Source: Novosphingobium sp. | Lineage (GTDB): Bacteria > Pseudomonadota > Alphaproteobacteria > Sphingomonadales > Sphingomonadaceae | DNA: 64,000 bases | Assembly: GCA_016719755.1 (NCBI GenBank) | Contig: JADJYM010000015.1 | Location: 62,001 to 126,000 of the forward strand | Reading direction: 5' to 3' | Shown: piece after piece, positions 7,513 through 16,373 of the stretch | How the letters are laid out: the number at the start of each line of letters is the position of its first letter | How positions within the stretch are numbered: position 1 is the first letter of the stretch | Program-made: the position numbers and the translations under genes | Notes under the pieces: model-generated | Told to the model about the DNA's origin: nothing | Databases searched by the model: none | What the model saw: only the letters and a program-made list of their open reading frames with translations

Positions 7513-8927
7513 TCAGCCCTCGCGCAGGCCCACGCCGATCATCGCGCGCGGCTGTTCCATCTCGTTCGAGGCAACCGGATAGGCGCAATAGTCCGCCGCG
7601 TAATAGGCGCTGGGACGGTGGTTGCCCGACAGGCCGACGCCGCCGAACGGCGCGGCAGAGCTGGCGCCGTTGGTCGGGCGGTTCCAGTTGATCACCCCGG
7701 CCCGAACATTGGCCCAGAAGCGGTTGTATTCCTGCGGATTTCCGCCGACCAGCGAGGCGGACAGGCCGAACCGCGTGGCGTTTGCCTCGGCAATTGCCTC
7801 GTCGAAATCGCTGACCTGCACCACCTGGAGCAGCGGGCCGAACAGTTCCACGTCCGGGCGTTCCTTGACCGTTGTGACATCGATGATCGCGGGGACAGGA
7901 ACGGCAGATCGTCGCGCGGGCGGACCAGATGCTTGATCGCGCGGCCACCGTGGCTGAGCAGGTAGAGGAAGCTTTCGGTCAGGCCATCGGCCGACTGGTT
8001 GTCGATCACCGGGCCCATGAAGGGGCTGGGATCGTCAAACGGGGCGCCGACGATGATCCGGTCGGACAGGCGCTTCACTTCGGTGATCAGCGCATCATAC
8101 ATGGTCGACTTGACGATCAGCCGCCGCGCGGCGGTGCAACGCTGCCCGGCGCTGGTGAAGGCTGACTGCACCACCAGCGCGGCGGCATCGGTGACCTTGG
8201 GCGTGTCCCAGACCACGATCGGATTGTTGCCGCCCATTTCCAGTGCGACGATCTTGTCCGGCCGGGCGGCCAGTTTGCGGTTGATGGCGATGCCGGTGTG
8301 GGCAGAGCCGGTGAACAGCACGCCGTCCACCCCTTCGTGCGCGATCAGTTGCTGGCCTTCCTCCGGCCCGCCGACCAGTAGCTGGACCACGGCGGCGGAA
8401 ATGCCCGCGCGGTGAAAGCATTGCAGCAGCAGTTCACCCGTGGCGGGGGTCTTTTCCGAAGGCTTGAACACGATCGCGTTGCCCGCGATCAGCGCGGGCA
8501 CGATGTGGCCGTTGGGCAGGTGCGCGGGGAAGTTGTAGGGCCCCAGCACGGCCATCACCCCGTGCGGCTTGTGGCGCACGGCGGCGGTGCCCTGCATGGC
8601 GTTGTCAAGCTTGCGCTGCGAGGTCCGGTCCGCATAGGCGCGGATCGAGATCTCCACCTTGTTGATGACGCTTTCGACCTCGCTGCGCGCTTCCCACAGC
8701 GGCTTGCCGGTTTCGCGCGCGATCAGGGTGCTGAGCTTGTCATTCTCCTTGCGCACTTCATTGGCGAAGCGGCGGACCAGTTCCATGCGGGTGGCAAGCG
8801 GCTGCGCGGCCCAGGCCGGCCAGGCACGACGCGCGCGGCCAACGATGTCATCGACGTTGCCGCGCTTCCCGCGCCACAGTTCGGCGCCGGTGGCGGGCTC
8901 AAAGGAAACGATCTGGGAAGTGCTCAA
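7513..8927 (-). pseudogene. astD: N-succinylglutamate 5-semialdehyde dehydrogenase, frameshifted
   Basis: AstD oxidises succinylglutamate semialdehyde in arginine degradation. The first 346 residues are intact and contain the NAD-binding fold, the general-base Glu in ALEMGGNNP (Glu230) and the nucleophile Cys in SAGQRCTAAR (Cys264). After LPFLSP the frame shifts. The remaining conserved sequence ([12 protein letters not shown], then [17 protein letters not shown]) continues in another frame to 7513. Adding one G/C pair near 7889-7895 would restore about 471 residues, the family length. No other ast genes adjoin. It could be a true pseudogene or a one-base sequencing error in a GC run. Confidence 0.82.
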
Positions 8928-9041
8928 TTATTCCACCCTGTCCTTGCCGGATGCGACCCCGGGCTTGTCCGGTCCTTAGACCGGGCGCCCGGGAATCGGA
9001 AGGCTTGTAGTCCGAAATATCAGCCAAGCCTGATTATTCGC

Positions 9042-10433
9042 TTAATGCCCTCGCAGTGCTTCGCCCAGGCGGCGGATTGCCGCGATTTGCGCGGCAAGCG
9101 GTTGCCAGTCATCCTGCCCGGCGATCGCGGACCAGATTTCCTCGACCCGGTCGATCACCAGTGTTGGCGGGGCCTCCTCCGCCCACAGCGGATGATCCGC
9201 CCCCGCGGGGGCATAGCGGCGCAGCGCCTCGCCAAACGGCCCCTCGGGCGGATTGCGGCCGTGGCGGTGGCGGTGGAAGAAGGCGTCGGGCGCAAGCTGG
9301 CCCTCACGCATATGGCGCTCCGCTTCGCCGATCAGGGCGGTGTCGGCTTCCTCACCCTGCGGCTCCAGCCCCAGCCGCCACAGGAAGCGCTGCGCCAGCG
9401 CCGCCTGATAGAGCGGCCCGAAGCGTTCCAGCGCGGCGACCAGCGGCGGTGCCTCGGCCAGCTGGCGCAAGGCTACGGCCAGCTGGCCGCAGTTCCAGTA
9501 CAGCGCCTCGGGCTGGCGGCCAAAGGCATAGAGCCCGGAATGGTCGAAATAGGCGGCGGTAAATCCCGGGTCCCAGCGCGGCAGCCAGCGCCACGGGCCA
9601 TAGTCGAAGCTTTCGCCCGAAATGTTCATGTTGTCGGTGTTGAGCACGCCGTGGACGAAACCGGCGGTCATCCATTCCGCCGCCAGCCGCGCCAGCCGCT
9701 CCACCACCTGGTGCAGCAGGATCGCGGCGGGTTCATCGCGGCCGGGGGCATCCTCGGGCGGGGGCGGGCCGGGAAATTCGCGCAAGGCATAGTCGACCAG
9801 CGCGGCCATGTGCTCGCGCTCCTCAAGATAGGCGAGCCGCTGGAAGGTGCCGATCCGCACGTGGCCGTGGCTGAGCCGGACCAGCACGGCGGAGCGGGTC
9901 GGGCTGGGTTCGTCCGAGCGGAACAGATCCTCACCGGTTTCGATCACCGAGAAGGTTTTGCTGGTGTTCACGCCCAGCGCTTCCAGCATTTCGGTGGCAA
10001 GAATCTCGCGCACCGCGCCTTTCAGGGTCAGCCGTCCGTCGCCGTCGCGGCTCCACGGGGTCTGGCCCGAACCCTTGGTGCCCAGGTCAAGCAGCCGCCC
10101 CGCGCCATCGCGCAGCTGCGCGAACAGAAAGCCGCGCCCGTCGCCCAGGTCCGGGTTGTAGGTGCGGAACTGGTGGCCGTGATAGCGCAGCGCAAGTGGC
10201 TGGGGCAGATTGCCGGGCAGCGCCTCGAACCGGCCGAAGTGGCGCACCCACTGTGCATCGTCCAGCGAATCGAGGCCGACGGCGGGCGCCCAGCGATCAT
10301 TACGAAAGCGCAGGCGCGCGTCCGGGAAGTCGGCCGGGGCAACGGAATCGGCCAGCCACGGCGCCAGTGCGGCGATCGGCGTGTCGGGACGGTAGGGGGC
10401 TGCTTGCGGTGTCGCTTGCGGTTCGGGTCGCAT
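9042..10433 (-). CDS. selO: Protein adenylyltransferase SelO (YdiU/UPF0061)
   Basis: A 463-residue pseudokinase-fold protein. Conserved parts are LALRYHGHQF, GDGRGFLFAQL, LGTKGSGQTPWSRDGDGRLT with the nucleotide-binding Lys, the Glu-containing VREILATEM, and HGVLNTDNMNISG with the metal-binding Asn/Asp. Known SelO enzymes transfer AMP to Ser/Thr/Tyr of target proteins and are linked to the oxidative stress response. The C-terminus ends LGEALRGH without the redox-active Cys/Sec pair found in some homologues. It lies upstream of astD on the same strand with a 114-base gap and is divergent from the alpha/beta hydrolase. Confidence 0.94.
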   Translation of the reverse strand: MRPEPQATPQAAPYRPDTPIAALAPWLADSVAPADFPDARLRFRNDRWAPAVGLDSLDDAQWVRHFGRFEALPGNLPQPLALRYHGHQFRTYNPDLGDGRGFLFAQLRDGAGRLLDLGTKGSGQTPWSRDGDGRLTLKGAVREILATEMLEALGVNTSKTFSVIETGEDLFRSDEPSPTRSAVLVRLSHGHVRIGTFQRLAYLEEREHMAALVDYALREFPGPPPPEDAPGRDEPAAILLHQVVERLARLAAEWMTAGFVHGVLNTDNMNISGESFDYGPWRWLPRWDPGFTAAYFDHSGLYAFGRQPEALYWNCGQLAVALRQLAEAPPLVAALERFGPLYQAALAQRFLWRLGLEPQGEEADTALIGEAERHMREGQLAPDAFFHRHRHGRNPPEGPFGEALRRYAPAGADHPLWAEEAPPTLVIDRVEEIWSAIAGQDDWQPLAAQIAAIRRLGEALRGH

Positions 10434-10519
10434 CCGGCGATAGTGGGCGCGAACAGGATCACTTACAAGCCAGCCGGTGTCAGGCCAGCCGGCTGCCTCG
10501 GGGAATCGCGAAACATCCC

Positions 10520-11377
10520 ATGACCGACTATGCCGACCGTTTCTGGACGAGCCGGGACGGGCTCAAACTGCATTACCGCGACTATGCGGGGCGCGATGAC
10601 CGTCCGCCGGTGTTGTGCCTGCCGGGGCTGACCCGCAACGCGCGCGATTTTGCCGACGTGGCGGCGCGGCTGGCGGGGGAGTGGCGGGTGATCTGCCCCG
10701 ATCTGCGCGGGCGGGGCGACAGCGCCTATGCCAAGGATTCGGCCAGCTACAACCCGCTGCAATATGTCGACGATGTAACCCTGCTGCTGGAGCAGGAAGG
10801 GATCGAGCGGGTGGTGGCCTTCGGCACTTCGCTGGGTGGGCTGATGACCATGATCATGGCGATGATGGCGCCGCAGCGGCTGGCGGGCGCCCTGCTCAAC
10901 GATGTCGGGCCGGAAATCGAGCCGGAAGGGCTTGAGCGGATCCGCGGCTATGTTGGCCAGGGGCGCAACTTCCCCACCTGGATGCACGCCGCGCGCGCGC
11001 TGGAGGAAAGCCAGGGCGACGTGTTCCCCGACTGGGAAATCGCCGACTGGCTGGCCATGGCCAAGCGCTGCATGGTGGTGGGCAGCAACGGGCGGATCCA
11101 TTTCGATTACGACATGCGGATCGCCGAACCCTTCAGCAAGCCCGGCGGTGAGGCGGGGGTTGATATGTGGCCGGGCGTTGCGTCGCTGGCCGGTTGCCCG
11201 GTGCTGCTGGTGCGCGGCGAATTGTCGCAGATCCTTTCTGCCGCGACTCTGGAACGGATGACCGCCATGCTGCCCGGTGCCGAGGCGGTGACCGTGCCGC
11301 GTGTCGGCCACGCGCCGATGCTGGATGAACCCGAAGCGGTGACCGGGATCGACCGCCTGCTGGCGCGGATTGGCTGA
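10520..11377 (+). CDS. Alpha/beta-fold hydrolase
   Basis: A 285-residue enzyme with the oxyanion-hole segment PVLCLPGLTRNARDF, the nucleophile elbow GTSLGG (Ser104) and a C-terminal catalytic histidine in VGHAPMLDEPEA. The strand/loop PDLRGRGDS supports the epoxide-hydrolase/esterase branch. There is no signal peptide, so it is cytoplasmic. The substrate is unknown. Its last eight bases overlap the glycosyltransferase start, suggesting translational coupling. Confidence 0.85.
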   Translation: MTDYADRFWTSRDGLKLHYRDYAGRDDRPPVLCLPGLTRNARDFADVAARLAGEWRVICPDLRGRGDSAYAKDSASYNPLQYVDDVTLLLEQEGIERVVAFGTSLGGLMTMIMAMMAPQRLAGALLNDVGPEIEPEGLERIRGYVGQGRNFPTWMHAARALEESQGDVFPDWEIADWLAMAKRCMVVGSNGRIHFDYDMRIAEPFSKPGGEAGVDMWPGVASLAGCPVLLVRGELSQILSAATLERMTAMLPGAEAVTVPRVGHAPMLDEPEAVTGIDRLLARIG

Positions 11378-12533
11378 GAACGGCGTGCCGGGGGAAAAAC
11401 GCAGGCCGCGCCTGCTGCACTTGCATTCCAGCTTCGATCCGGGCGGCAAGGAAGTGCGCACGGTCAAGCTGATGAACCTGTTCGGGGCAGGGGTGGAACA
11501 CGCGCTCGTTTCCTCCAATCCCGAGGCGCGCGGCGCGGCGCACCTGATCGACCCGCGCCTCACCATTGACTGGCCGGCTTTTCCGGACCTTGCCGGCAAG
11601 CCCTATCCCCGCCGCCTCCAGCGCCTGGCCGAGGCGATGCGCGGCTATGACCTGGTGCTGACCTACAACTGGGGGGCGATGGACGCGGTGATGGCCCACA
11701 CCCTGTTTGGCGACTGGCTGAAACTGCCGCCGCTGGTCCACCACGAGGACGGCTTCAACGAGGACGAGGCCGGGGGGCTGAAGCCTTCGCGCAACTGGTA
11801 TCGCCGCATCGCGCTGTCCCGCGCGCAGGGGCTGATGGTGCCCTCGCGCGCGCTGGAGCGGATCTCGCTGGAAGTGTGGAAACAGCCGCGCGCCATGGTC
11901 CGCCGGATCGTCAACGGCATTCCGGTCAGGGCCTATGGGGTGAAGCCAAGGCCCGATGCCCTGCCGCGCGTGATCAAGCGTGAGGGCGAGCTGTGGCTGG
12001 GCACGCTGGCGGGTCTGCGCGCGGTCAAGAACCTGCCCCGGCTGGTCCGCGCCTTCACCGAAATGCCGGCTGACTGGCAACTGGTGATCCTGGGCGATGG
12101 TCCCGAGCGCGAGGCGATCCGCGCGGAGGCAATGCGGCTGAACATCGGCCACCGCGTCCACCTGCCCGGCCATGTCGCGGACCCGGCCAAAGTCATGGGC
12201 CTGTTCGACCTGTTCGCCCTGTCGAGCGACAGCGAACAGTTCCCGATTTCCGTGGTCGAGGCGATGGCGGCGGGCCTGGCCGTGGTTGCTCCGCGCGTGG
12301 GTGACGTTGCGGCGATGGTGGCGAGCGAAAACGTCCCCCACCTGACCGAGCCGGGCAACGAGGCGGAACTGGGCTGCGCGCTGGCCGCGCTGGCGGTCGA
12401 TCCCAAGGCCCGCGCCGCGATCGGCAAGGCCAACCGCAAGCGGGCCGAGGCGGAATACGACGAGGCCGCGATGCTGAAAGCCTATGACAAGCTCTACGCC
12501 GGAGCGATGGGGCGGGTCAGTCTGCTGGATTGA
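11370..12533 (+). CDS. GT4-family glycosyltransferase
   Basis: A 387-residue protein with two Rossmann-like halves. The N-terminal half has HLHSSFDPGGKEVRTVKL, the acceptor-side glycine loop. The C-terminal GT4 motifs are LGTLAGLRAVKNLPRLVRAF, LVILGDGPERE, VHLPGHVADPAKVM and the E-x7-E motif around SEQFPISVVEAMAAGL. It probably adds a sugar to an envelope polysaccharide or lipid. The longest start is TTG at 11370 overlapping the previous gene; GTG at 11385 is an equally possible start. No other polysaccharide genes are adjacent. Confidence 0.85.
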   Translation: MAENGVPGEKRRPRLLHLHSSFDPGGKEVRTVKLMNLFGAGVEHALVSSNPEARGAAHLIDPRLTIDWPAFPDLAGKPYPRRLQRLAEAMRGYDLVLTYNWGAMDAVMAHTLFGDWLKLPPLVHHEDGFNEDEAGGLKPSRNWYRRIALSRAQGLMVPSRALERISLEVWKQPRAMVRRIVNGIPVRAYGVKPRPDALPRVIKREGELWLGTLAGLRAVKNLPRLVRAFTEMPADWQLVILGDGPEREAIRAEAMRLNIGHRVHLPGHVADPAKVMGLFDLFALSSDSEQFPISVVEAMAAGLAVVAPRVGDVAAMVASENVPHLTEPGNEAELGCALAALAVDPKARAAIGKANRKRAEAEYDEAAMLKAYDKLYAGAMGRVSLLD

Positions 12534-12556
12534 GTCTCTTGTCCCGCTGACGCGCA

Positions 12557-12641
12557 GGCATCACCGGCCCGCTCCCCCGGCCCGGCCACCCGATAGGATA
12601 CACTGTGGGTGGCCGGGCCGGGGGAGCGGGCCGGTGATGCC
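12557..12641. repeat. Perfect 35-bp hairpin, copy 1 of a two-copy family
   Basis: Arms at 12557-12591 and 12607-12641 are perfectly complementary over 35 bp, with a 15-base A/T-rich loop (GATAGGATACACTGT). The conserved core is CCCGCTCCCCCGGCCC. A second copy lies at 46962-47045. Two smaller hairpins follow (a CGGTTGC/GCAACCG stem, and TTCCCCCG at 12669-12676 with CGGGGGAA at 12693-12700). The remaining bases from 12534 to 12785 hold nothing else I can identify. Confidence 0.85.
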
Positions 12642-12785
12642 CGGTTGCGCGGCAACCGCAAACAGACTTCCCCCGTTCACCCGCGCTTCACCGGGGGAAA
12701 GCCAGAGATCATACGTTGAAATGCATTGCCTATCCGCTAAACAGCGCGGCACAGTCTTTTATCAGCCAGTGAAGGCATACAGAAC

Positions 12786-13538
12786 TTGGCCCTGCCACCA
12801 GACCGCACCCCGCCTGCCTCCTCCAACAAACAGGACCGCGATGCCGCGCAGCAGGACGGCTTTCTGCGCGAGGTGGACGAGGCGCTGCGCCAGGACCAGA
12901 TGCTGGGCGCGGTCCAGCGTTATGGCAAACCGCTGGCCGCCGCGATCGTGCTCGGTCTCGCCGCGCTGGCGGGCTACCTGTGGTGGGACCATTCGACCAA
13001 GCAGGCCGCTGCCGAACGTTCGGAACGCACCGTTCTGGCGCTTGACCGGCTGGGTTCCGGCGGCCCCGCCGCCGAGGCGGCTGCCCGCGATCTTGAGCCG
13101 CTGACCACCGAGGGCAGCGATGGCAGCAAGGCCGCGGCCGCGCTGCTGCGTGCCGCGATCAGCCAGGAACAGGGCAAGGGAGAGGAGGCCGCCAAGGCCT
13201 TTGCAGCGATTGCCGCCGATACCCAGGTGCCCGCGCCGCTGCGCGACTATGCCGTGGTGCGCGAAACCGCGATCCGCTTTGATGCCCTGCCGCCGCAGCA
13301 GGTGGTTGACCGGCTGAAGCCGATGGCCGTGCCGGGCAACCCGTGGTTCGGCAGCGCCGGGGAAATGACCGGCCTGGCCCTGCTCAAGCTGGGCAAGCCG
13401 GATCTGGCGGGGGCGATGTTCGCCGCCGTCGCCAAGGACAAGGAAGCTCCGGATTCGCTGCGCGACCGGATGCGCCAGATGGCCAACCAGCTTGGCGCCG
13501 ATGCGGGCGAAGCCCCCGCGCCGGCCCAGCAGCCCTGA
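12786..13538 (+). CDS. TPR_21/YfgM-like membrane-anchored protein
   Basis: A 250-residue protein with a cytoplasmic N-terminus, one membrane segment (about residues 49-67, AAAIVLGLAALAGYLWW) and a periplasmic helical repeat domain rich in Ala and Leu, as in the PF09976 family (E. coli YfgM, an ancillary SecYEG/chaperone factor). It directly precedes bamB, the same order as yfgM-bamB in many Proteobacteria, so a role in envelope protein biogenesis is likely. The start is TTG at 12786; there is no ATG near it in frame. Confidence 0.75.
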   Translation: MALPPDRTPPASSNKQDRDAAQQDGFLREVDEALRQDQMLGAVQRYGKPLAAAIVLGLAALAGYLWWDHSTKQAAAERSERTVLALDRLGSGGPAAEAAARDLEPLTTEGSDGSKAAAALLRAAISQEQGKGEEAAKAFAAIAADTQVPAPLRDYAVVRETAIRFDALPPQQVVDRLKPMAVPGNPWFGSAGEMTGLALLKLGKPDLAGAMFAAVAKDKEAPDSLRDRMRQMANQLGADAGEAPAPAQQP

Positions 13539-13569
13539 TCGACACGAATACAAGTCAAGGACTCGCCGC

Positions 13570-14913
13570 ATGACCTCTACCACGCTTTCCCGCCGCCTCG
13601 CCGCTCCGCTGGCCCTGGCGCTCGCCTTTGGCCTTGGGGGCTGCGGGGTGTTCGGCGGCAAGGACAAGCCGTCCACCCCCACCATCGGCAACCGCGTGCC
13701 GATCCTTTCGCGGATCGAAAGCGGGGCCAAGGTCGATCCGGCCCAGGCCGGAGTGGCGGTGATCGTGCCGCCCGCCGCCGCCAATCCCGATTGGGCCCAG
13801 GCCGGCGGCACGGCCAGCAAGAGCTATGGCAACCTGGCGCTCGCCGCCGGGCCGCAGCGCGTCTGGACCGTGTCGGTCGCGGGATCGAGCTCGTCGCGCC
13901 GCCTGGCCGCCGCGCCGGTGATCGGCGGCGGGCAGATGTTCGTGATGGACACCCAGGGCGTCGTCCACGCCTATGACGCGGCGACCGGGCGCGAACGCTG
14001 GACCCGCAACTTCAAGATCGAGGGCGATAGCGCCCCGGCGGTCTACGGCGGCGGCGCCAGCTATGCCGACGGGCGCCTCTACATCACCACCGGCGTGGGC
14101 GAAGTTGCCGCGCTGGAAGCCGCCGACGGCAAGCAGGTGTGGAAGGTCAAGCCGTCCGGTCCGCTGCGCGGTTCGCCGACCATCGCCTACAACGCCATCT
14201 ACGTGATGACCCAGGACAACCAGATCGTCGCGCTCAGCGCCGCCGATGGCGCCACCCAGTGGACCAAGGCTGCCGCATCGGGCCAGAGCGGGGTGTTCGG
14301 CGTTGCCGCCCCCGCCGCCGGGCAGGGCACGGTCGTGGCCGGCTACTCGACCGGCGAACTGATCGCCTATCGCTATGAGAACGGCCGCGAGCTGTGGTCC
14401 GATGCGCTGGCGCGAACCTCGCTGGCGACTTCGGTGGGCGTGCTGACCGACGTCGATGCCGATCCGATCATCGATCGCGGGCGGGTTTTCGCGCTGGGCC
14501 AGGGCGGGCGCATGGCCGCCTATGAACTGGTCACCGGCCAGCGCATCTGGGAACTCAACCTGGCGGGGATTTCCACTCCGGCCGTGGCGGGTGACTGGGT
14601 TTTCACCCTGACCGACGATGCCAAGCTGCTGTGCATCGCCCGCGCCACCGGCAAGGTGCGCTGGATGACCCAGCTGATGCGCTATCGCAACGAGAAGAAG
14701 AAGAAGGACCAGGTGTTCTGGACCGGCCCGGTGCTGGCGGGTGACCGCCTGTGGATCGCCAATTCGCGCGGCGAGGTCCATTCCGCCAGCGTGGCCGATG
14801 GCCGGGTGGTGCTGGCCGCCGAACTTGGCAGCCCGGTGACGCTGGCTCCGGTGGTCGCCAACAGCACGCTTTACGTGCTGGACGACAGCGGCAAGATCAC
14901 CGCGCTGCGCTGA
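13570..14913 (+). CDS. bamB: Outer membrane assembly lipoprotein BamB
   Basis: A 447-residue PQQ-like beta-propeller. The lipoprotein signal ends in LGGC (Cys25), so it is anchored to the periplasmic face of the outer membrane. Repeating blades are seen as FVMDTQGVVHAYDAATGRERW, VAALEAADGKQVWK, IVALSAADGATQW and similar. BamB supports BamA in beta-barrel insertion. It is 31 bases behind the YfgM-like gene. The GTPase gene der, which often follows bamB in related genomes, is not next here. Confidence 0.92.
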   Translation: MTSTTLSRRLAAPLALALAFGLGGCGVFGGKDKPSTPTIGNRVPILSRIESGAKVDPAQAGVAVIVPPAAANPDWAQAGGTASKSYGNLALAAGPQRVWTVSVAGSSSSRRLAAAPVIGGGQMFVMDTQGVVHAYDAATGRERWTRNFKIEGDSAPAVYGGGASYADGRLYITTGVGEVAALEAADGKQVWKVKPSGPLRGSPTIAYNAIYVMTQDNQIVALSAADGATQWTKAAASGQSGVFGVAAPAAGQGTVVAGYSTGELIAYRYENGRELWSDALARTSLATSVGVLTDVDADPIIDRGRVFALGQGGRMAAYELVTGQRIWELNLAGISTPAVAGDWVFTLTDDAKLLCIARATGKVRWMTQLMRYRNEKKKKDQVFWTGPVLAGDRLWIANSRGEVHSASVADGRVVLAAELGSPVTLAPVVANSTLYVLDDSGKITALR

Positions 14914-15002
14914 GCGGATGAGATCCCGGCGCGCGCCTGGATCGCGGGCGGCACAGAACCGTCGTTACCGGTGACTTAACCCTTTCCCGCTAGGGCAAGG
15001 GG

Positions 15003-16373
15003 ATGAGCGCCAGTTTGTCCAGTGCCGATCCCCGGCCATCCAGCGACGTTTCCGCCCCGGTCGGCTGGCTGGGCGTGGCGGGCCTGTCCGTGTGGATCCT
15101 GGTTTGCCATTACTGGCCGCAGATCGCCGACGCCTTTCAGTTGCCCGGCCCGCGCGAGCGGCTGACCGGGCCTTACGCGGCGCTGATGGGCCTTGTGTTC
15201 ACTGCCCTGCCGATGGTGGTCTGGTCGCTTGCCGTGGACAAGGTCCACCGCCGCGCCTCGACCGGGCTGGACTGGTCACTGCGGCGCCCGCTGGGTGATG
15301 TGCTCGACGTGTCGATCACCAAGCTGGCGGGGCTGTGGACCACCTGGGCAGTGATTGGCGCGCTCTATTGCCTGGGGCGCTGGTACTGGAGCGATCCCTA
15401 CCTGATCGCGATGGACGTGCTGGGCACGCTGGTGGTGCCGCTGTTCGTGGCATCGGTGCCCTATGTGCTGTGGCTCGATCGCCATATGGTCAATCCGCGC
15501 GATGCCTGCTGGCATTTCGGCGCGCTGCTGATCGGGCGCGAACCGTTTGACATCGAACAGGTGAAAATTCACGGGCGGGCCTGGGCGGTGAAGGGCTTTT
15601 TCACGGCATTCATGATCTCGATCGTGCCGGGCGGCTTCGCCAACCTGGTCGGGCCGGACTGGAGCGGCTTTCTCGCCAGCCCGGTGGCGCTGGCGATGCT
15701 GCTGGTCACGCTGATGTTCGTACTGGACGAGCAGATCGGCTCGGTCGGCTATATCCTGACGATGAAGCCGCTCGACGCGCAGATCCGCTCGGCCAATCCC
15801 TATCTCGCGGGCTGGCTGGCGGCGCTGCTGTGCTATCCGCCGTTCCAGATGATGGCCCCCGCCGACCGTCCGCTGTTCTATCTGGCCAACACCCGGGGCG
15901 ATGACAACTGGATGCACGTGCTGGCCGGGCAGGATGAGCTGCTGTGGGCCTGGGCGGTGCTGCTGGTGCTGCTGACCTTCTGCTATGCCTGGGCGACGGT
16001 CGCCTTCGGCATCCGCTTTTCCAACCTGACCTATCGCGGGGTGCTGACCAACGGCCCTTACCGCTTTACCCGCCACCCGGCCTATCTCGCCAAGAACACG
16101 TTCTGGTGGTGTGCCTCGATGCCGTTCTTCGTCTCCAATGGCTCGGCGGTGGATGCGGTGCGCAACACCTTCTTCCTCGGCTGCGTGAGCGCGATCTATT
16201 ACTGGCGCGCGCTGACCGAGGAGCGGCACCTCCTTGCCGAGGACCAGAAATACCGCGATTACCACGCCTGGATGAACCGCAACGGGGCAATCACCGCGCC
16301 GCTCCACCGGCTGGGGCAGGCGCTGCTGAGAAACCGCGCCGCGCTTGCCGCCAAGGGAGCCGAACAGGCGTGA
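15003..16373 (+). CDS. ICMT/PEMT-like multi-pass membrane methyltransferase
   Basis: A 456-residue protein with about eight to ten hydrophobic segments. The C-terminal 100 residues carry the signature of isoprenylcysteine carboxyl methyltransferase/phospholipid methyltransferase families: GPYRFTRHPAYLAKNTFWW, then EERHLLAEDQKYRDYHAWM, which bind S-adenosylmethionine at the membrane. The N-terminal 330 residues are unusual for that family and have no domain I recognise. A GTGA overlap couples it to the next membrane protein. The acceptor could be a lipid or quinone-like molecule; this is a guess. Confidence 0.7.
   Translation: MSASLSSADPRPSSDVSAPVGWLGVAGLSVWILVCHYWPQIADAFQLPGPRERLTGPYAALMGLVFTALPMVVWSLAVDKVHRRASTGLDWSLRRPLGDVLDVSITKLAGLWTTWAVIGALYCLGRWYWSDPYLIAMDVLGTLVVPLFVASVPYVLWLDRHMVNPRDACWHFGALLIGREPFDIEQVKIHGRAWAVKGFFTAFMISIVPGGFANLVGPDWSGFLASPVALAMLLVTLMFVLDEQIGSVGYILTMKPLDAQIRSANPYLAGWLAALLCYPPFQMMAPADRPLFYLANTRGDDNWMHVLAGQDELLWAWAVLLVLLTFCYAWATVAFGIRFSNLTYRGVLTNGPYRFTRHPAYLAKNTFWWCASMPFFVSNGSAVDAVRNTFFLGCVSAIYYWRALTEERHLLAEDQKYRDYHAWMNRNGAITAPLHRLGQALLRNRAALAAKGAEQA

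Noticed and set aside
8928-9041. Short inverted repeats (CCGGTC/GACCGG and AGGCTTG/CAAGCCT) between selO and astD as a terminator.
   Set aside because: Stems are 6-7 bp with no T run on the relevant strand; too weak to report as a feature.
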